64,000 nucleotides of DNA from Cyclobacterium amurskyense (GTDB lineage Bacteria; Bacteroidota; Bacteroidia; Cytophagales; Cyclobacteriaceae): contig NZ_CP012040.1 in assembly GCF_001050135.1 (NCBI RefSeq), positions 3,985,001 to 4,049,000 of the forward strand. Reading direction: 5' to 3'. The position numbers and the translations under genes were made by a program. The notes under the pieces are model-generated. The model was not told the origin of the DNA, did no database searches, and was given only the letters and a program-made list of their open reading frames with translations. Each line of letters starts with the position of its first letter. Positions within the stretch are counted from its first letter, which is position 1. Of this stretch, positions 60,780-64,000 are shown one piece after another.

Positions 60780-62604
60780 GATTAGGTATTCGGTTCTGAT
60801 AGCTGTTTTGCTAGTTGGTTTCTCTTCCGTTACCGACTGTATTGCTCAATTTCAGCAGTTACCGATTGCTTCACTTCCTTCTGATAATAATTCTATTTCA
60901 TTAAATAATCAAAGAACTGCTGCGGAGACCTTACAGCTCCCTTTTTGGGATGATTTTTCCTCCGGTCAATTGTCTCCCTTGCTTTGGGAGACCCAAGGTG
61001 TCAAAACTTCTTTTACACTAGGCCTTGCCCCTCCATCCTTAGGTGTAGCTGTATTGGACGGGGTAGATAATAATGGCCAAGCCTATTCAACTACACGGCT
61101 AGAACAGGGGGAAGGGGATCAATTGACCTCCATGCCCATTGACCTGTCTCAAACTTCAGCTACTAATGACGTTTACCTCAGTTTTTATTGGCAAGCTGGT
61201 GGAAAAGGAGAACGTCCGGATGATTCCGATGCACTAGAGCTTTATTTTTTAGATTCCGAAGGTAAATGGGTGTTGGTATGGAGCCAAGAGGGAGGAGATG
61301 ATGTGGCATCAGACCAGTTTGTGCAGGTATTGTTACCTGTAGCTGAGCAATTTCATTATGAAGCATTTCAGTTTAAATTTCAGCAATCGGGAAGGCTTTC
61401 CGGACCATTTGATACATGGGTGTTGGATTATATTTATTTGAATAAGGGAAGGGATGCCACCGATCGGTATCCTGCTGACAGGGCGCTGACCCAATTGCCA
61501 AGCAGTCCTTTTGCGCCCTATTTTGCCATTCCTTATTTTGAGCTTGATCAAGAAAAATTAACTACCCCAATTAGCAACGAATTCAATAACCTGACCAATA
61601 GGTTTAGAGCCATAGAGTATACAGTTAGCCTTACTAACAAAGCGACGGGTGAGCTTTTGGAAAAGATCAATGACAATACCCCTTTTAATCCAGTGCCTCA
61701 GGCTTTGGAACGCAGGACTTTCACGAGCAGTGATGTCAAAGGAACCTCCTTAATTGGTTTAATCGACGAACCAATGGATGTGGAAGTACTAATGTACCTT
61801 AGGGCGGGGGATACTTATTTGGAAGAATTGGAGGGAGAATCCCAAAATTTCAATGTGGATTTTCGTGCCAATGATAGCAGCAGGATAGTAATTCCCTTTA
61901 GGGATTTTTATGCCTATGATAATGGTTCTGCGGATTATGCAGCAGGCATCAATCAAAGAGGTGGAATGTTGGCCTTGTCTTACGAACTATCTACCCCTTC
62001 TTACCTTTCGGGGCTTAGCATACAATTCGCGAATGCTGCTCAAAGAAACAGTGCGATAGAATTAATGGTTTGGGATTCAATTTCCAATGAGCCTTTGTAC
62101 CAAGGAGAAGTATTGATCCCTGCTGATGCTGGATTGGGTAGTTTTTCTTATTTCCCATTAGATACCAATATCATGGTAAAGGATCATTTTTTTATTGGTT
62201 TCACCCAGTTTTCAAATGATTACCTGTATGTGGGCTTGGATAAAAGTGGAGATACAGGAGATAAGATTTTCTATAATGTGCATGGTTCATGGCAGCAAAA
62301 TGAGCATGTAAAGGGGAATTTAATGATGCGGGCACACCTTAGCTTGGACCCTGTTGTAGAGGAAGTTGATTTGCCTGATGAGGAGTTATCGTTTTACCCA
62401 AATCCAGTAACTGAAAGGTTATTTATCAGGGGTGAGGTGGATGACTTAATGGTGTTCGATTTCCAGGGCAGGCTGATAAATATACCCCAAGAAGTGGATA
62501 AAGAAGGTAAAATGCTTAATTTTACAGAAAGTCAAAAGGGGATGTACCTGATTAAAATGGTAAAAAATGGACAGCCCATCACGAGAAGAATTATTGTTAA
62601 ATAA
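60772..62604 (+). CDS. Secreted T9SS-sorted surface protein
   Basis: About 610 aa from the ATG at 60772 (MNRIRYSVLIAVLLVGFSSV), which gives a clean signal peptide; the ORF start at 60751 adds seven residues. The middle is beta-rich, with repeats of lectin or jelly-roll type (PFWDDFSSGQLSPLLWETQG). The C-terminal ~70 residues are a T9SS type A sorting domain (SFYPNPVTERLFIRG ... MYLIKMVKNGQPITRRIIVK). The role is unknown. It overlaps the PASTA gene, so the two are co-translated. Confidence 0.85.
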   Translation: MNRIRYSVLIAVLLVGFSSVTDCIAQFQQLPIASLPSDNNSISLNNQRTAAETLQLPFWDDFSSGQLSPLLWETQGVKTSFTLGLAPPSLGVAVLDGVDNNGQAYSTTRLEQGEGDQLTSMPIDLSQTSATNDVYLSFYWQAGGKGERPDDSDALELYFLDSEGKWVLVWSQEGGDDVASDQFVQVLLPVAEQFHYEAFQFKFQQSGRLSGPFDTWVLDYIYLNKGRDATDRYPADRALTQLPSSPFAPYFAIPYFELDQEKLTTPISNEFNNLTNRFRAIEYTVSLTNKATGELLEKINDNTPFNPVPQALERRTFTSSDVKGTSLIGLIDEPMDVEVLMYLRAGDTYLEELEGESQNFNVDFRANDSSRIVIPFRDFYAYDNGSADYAAGINQRGGMLALSYELSTPSYLSGLSIQFANAAQRNSAIELMVWDSISNEPLYQGEVLIPADAGLGSFSYFPLDTNIMVKDHFFIGFTQFSNDYLYVGLDKSGDTGDKIFYNVHGSWQQNEHVKGNLMMRAHLSLDPVVEEVDLPDEELSFYPNPVTERLFIRGEVDDLMVFDFQGRLINIPQEVDKEGKMLNFTESQKGMYLIKMVKNGQPITRRIIVK

Positions 62605-62607
62605 GCC

Positions 62608-62916
62608 ATGAAAGACATAGAAGTAGAAGAATTAAAATCAAGGTTAGACAAAAAAGAACAGTTTGTCTTTTTAGATGTCAGAGAAACGTACGAATATGAG
62701 GATGACAATCTTGGCGCCATTAATATTCCTTTGGCTCAACTTCCTAATAAACTTTCCGAAATAGAAAAGTATAAAGATGAAGAGATCATCGTGCATTGCC
62801 GATCTGGAGCAAGAAGTGGGAATGCAAAAGTATTCTTAGAAAGTAAAGGTTATACCAAAGTCAGAAATGTCTTAGGAGGAATATTGGCCTACAGGGCTTT
62901 AGAAGAAGACGAATAG
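62608..62916 (+). CDS. Rhodanese-like sulfurtransferase
   Basis: 102 aa, a single rhodanese domain. The active-site loop HCRSGARSGNA contains the catalytic Cys, and FLDVRETYEYEDDN is the usual N-terminal motif. It carries sulfur as a persulfide. It starts 4 bp after the previous stop. Confidence 0.93.
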   Translation: MKDIEVEELKSRLDKKEQFVFLDVRETYEYEDDNLGAINIPLAQLPNKLSEIEKYKDEEIIVHCRSGARSGNAKVFLESKGYTKVRNVLGGILAYRALEEDE

Positions 62917-62931
62917 CATTTAGATTTTCCT

Positions 62932-64000
62932 TTATTCAAAAACGAACGGTTCAGGAGTAAAGCAAAGGATAAACAAAATGATGGCCAACCAACCTAGAAT
63001 TTTACGTTTTTGATCTAGTTTTGTGCCATCCATTACTTCTGGGTGATTGATGCCCAGAATCCTTCCTACCAGAAAAGCAAAGAAGAGCCAGCCAGTATAA
63101 CCTTGGATATCTGGTGAGATACTTACCAAGCTGTATTGTATAGCCGCTATTCCAAGCGCCATGATCCATTTGTTGGTGTTAGAAAGACCTGATTTTCTAT
63201 AGCAGATGTACAAGAAGCCTATATACAGAGGCAAAGCCAGGGCCAGGTAATTCAAGTCCTCAAAAGGACTGATAATGCCAAGGCCGGCGTAAAATAAAAA
63301 TACGGTATATACTACAATTGATATTATTTTGTGGTGTCTGGGAAACAGCCCAAATACCACATGTCCTCCATCCAATTGTCCAATGGGCAATAAGTTTATG
63401 GCTGTAAAGAACAAAGCCAAGTAACCCGCAAAAAGAAAGGGGTAATGGATGATTTCAGACATGGCCGGCATCCGCTCAGGATCTGCTAGGGTTTTTTCCA
63501 TGGTCCAGAACAATAGATTATAGCCCAATTCAAAATCCATCATGTCTTCATCTTCGCTAAGGACATAATTTGGATCTGCATATTCAGGGTGGATTTCATA
63601 GATATAGTCAGCTTCAGGCAATTGCGTGAAGCCATATATCAAAACAGCAAAAGCAACCACAAAACCAGCGAGTGGGCCCGCAACGCCTATATCGAAGAAT
63701 TTTTTCCTGCTACTAATTATTCCCTTCATTTGAATGATTGCGCCAAAGGTTCCTATGGACGGAGATCCCAAAAAGCCCAACCATGCAGGGATAAAATAAG
63801 GTAGGGAAGACCTTACCTTATGGTAAATGGAAGTAAACAGGTGTCCCAACTCATGAATCAATAGAATACCGATGAAGGGCAGGGAGAATTGCAGGGAGAG
63901 CACGAAATACTCCCATGTAAGCGGTAGTTCGTCGGAAAGTATACTTCTGCCATACAACCATTCTCCACCCGCTAGGGTAGTGGCTATAATCGTTAAAAAG
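62932..64000 (-). CDS. Site-2 protease (M50-like) membrane protease, 5' end beyond the window
   Basis: The frame from 62932 reads through 63957 (a TTG would be the first start codon there) and stays open to the window end (TLAGGEWLYGRSI before that point), so the N-terminus lies outside. The visible part has several membrane segments and the zinc motif HELGHLFTS. The second metal-binding region is INLLPIGQLDGGHVVFGLFP, with the typical LDGG. Such enzymes cut substrates within the membrane. It is convergent with the rhodanese gene. Confidence 0.88.
   Translation of the reverse strand, partial: FLTIIATTLAGGEWLYGRSILSDELPLTWEYFVLSLQFSLPFIGILLIHELGHLFTSIYHKVRSSLPYFIPAWLGFLGSPSIGTFGAIIQMKGIISSRKKFFDIGVAGPLAGFVVAFAVLIYGFTQLPEADYIYEIHPEYADPNYVLSEDEDMMDFELGYNLLFWTMEKTLADPERMPAMSEIIHYPFLFAGYLALFFTAINLLPIGQLDGGHVVFGLFPRHHKIISIVVYTVFLFYAGLGIISPFEDLNYLALALPLYIGFLYICYRKSGLSNTNKWIMALGIAAIQYSLVSISPDIQGYTGWLFFAFLVGRILGINHPEVMDGTKLDQKRKILGWLAIILFILCFTPEPFVFE

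Overview
The window looks like the chromosome of a marine-type Bacteroidota, most likely a Cyclobacteriaceae-like member of the Cytophagia. This rests on SusC/SusD pairs, C-terminal type IX secretion sorting domains, TAnnTTTG-type promoters, low GC, a NrtR-like NUDIX regulator and a fused OtsA-OtsB. The genus is a guess.

Layout. (1) 0-4.6 kb: trehalose synthesis fusion, a secreted alpha/beta hydrolase and a NUDIX-type regulator. (2) 4.6-21.4 kb: a long AT-rich leader, then a polysaccharide utilisation locus with SusC, SusD and five consecutive exported proteins. These are three different heparinase II/III-like proteins, one PL8-type lyase and one BNR-type beta-propeller, and no glycoside hydrolase or sulfatase is present. 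Together they suggest depolymerisation of a uronic-acid polysaccharide by beta-elimination, with oligosaccharide import by SusCD. (3) 21.4-22.7 kb: non-coding DNA rich in short repeats. (4) 22.7-45.9 kb: an accessory island. Small, mostly unrelated gene modules, nearly all on the + strand, are separated by at least nine decayed, ORF-less elements that I read as group II intron relics. Several elements abut attC-like imperfect hairpins or a conserved hairpin with GCATTC/GAATGC arms. Two elements carry the same 473-bp block. Cargo includes a tandem-duplicated exported protein, two two-gene modules of possible defence or toxin type, an HNH endonuclease, an amidohydrolase, a Crp/Fnr-SDR pair and a seven-gene Crp/Fnr, cupin, MRJP-like, cyclase, MFS, AKR and luciferase-like monooxygenase cluster with recognisable GTGA-N6-TC operators. 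No integrase or reverse transcriptase remains in the window. (5) 45.9-50.2 kb: an exported beta-helix protein, a broken RibD-type reductase fragment, and an ArsR-SRPBCC-DoxX-DUF1801-DUF4180 operon with three operator-like repeats. (6) 50.2-64 kb: core genes surE, ribBA, dnaG, mrp and nfu, a secreted M43 metalloprotease and a second T9SS protein, a PASTA protein, a rhodanese and a site-2-type protease cut by the window end.

The main discovery candidate is region 4, a cassette array whose joints are remnants of group II introns next to attC-like hairpins. It resembles a cluster of integron cassettes without an integrase, but in a Bacteroidota and with an intron relic at almost every joint. Functions were assigned by reading motifs only; no database search was made.
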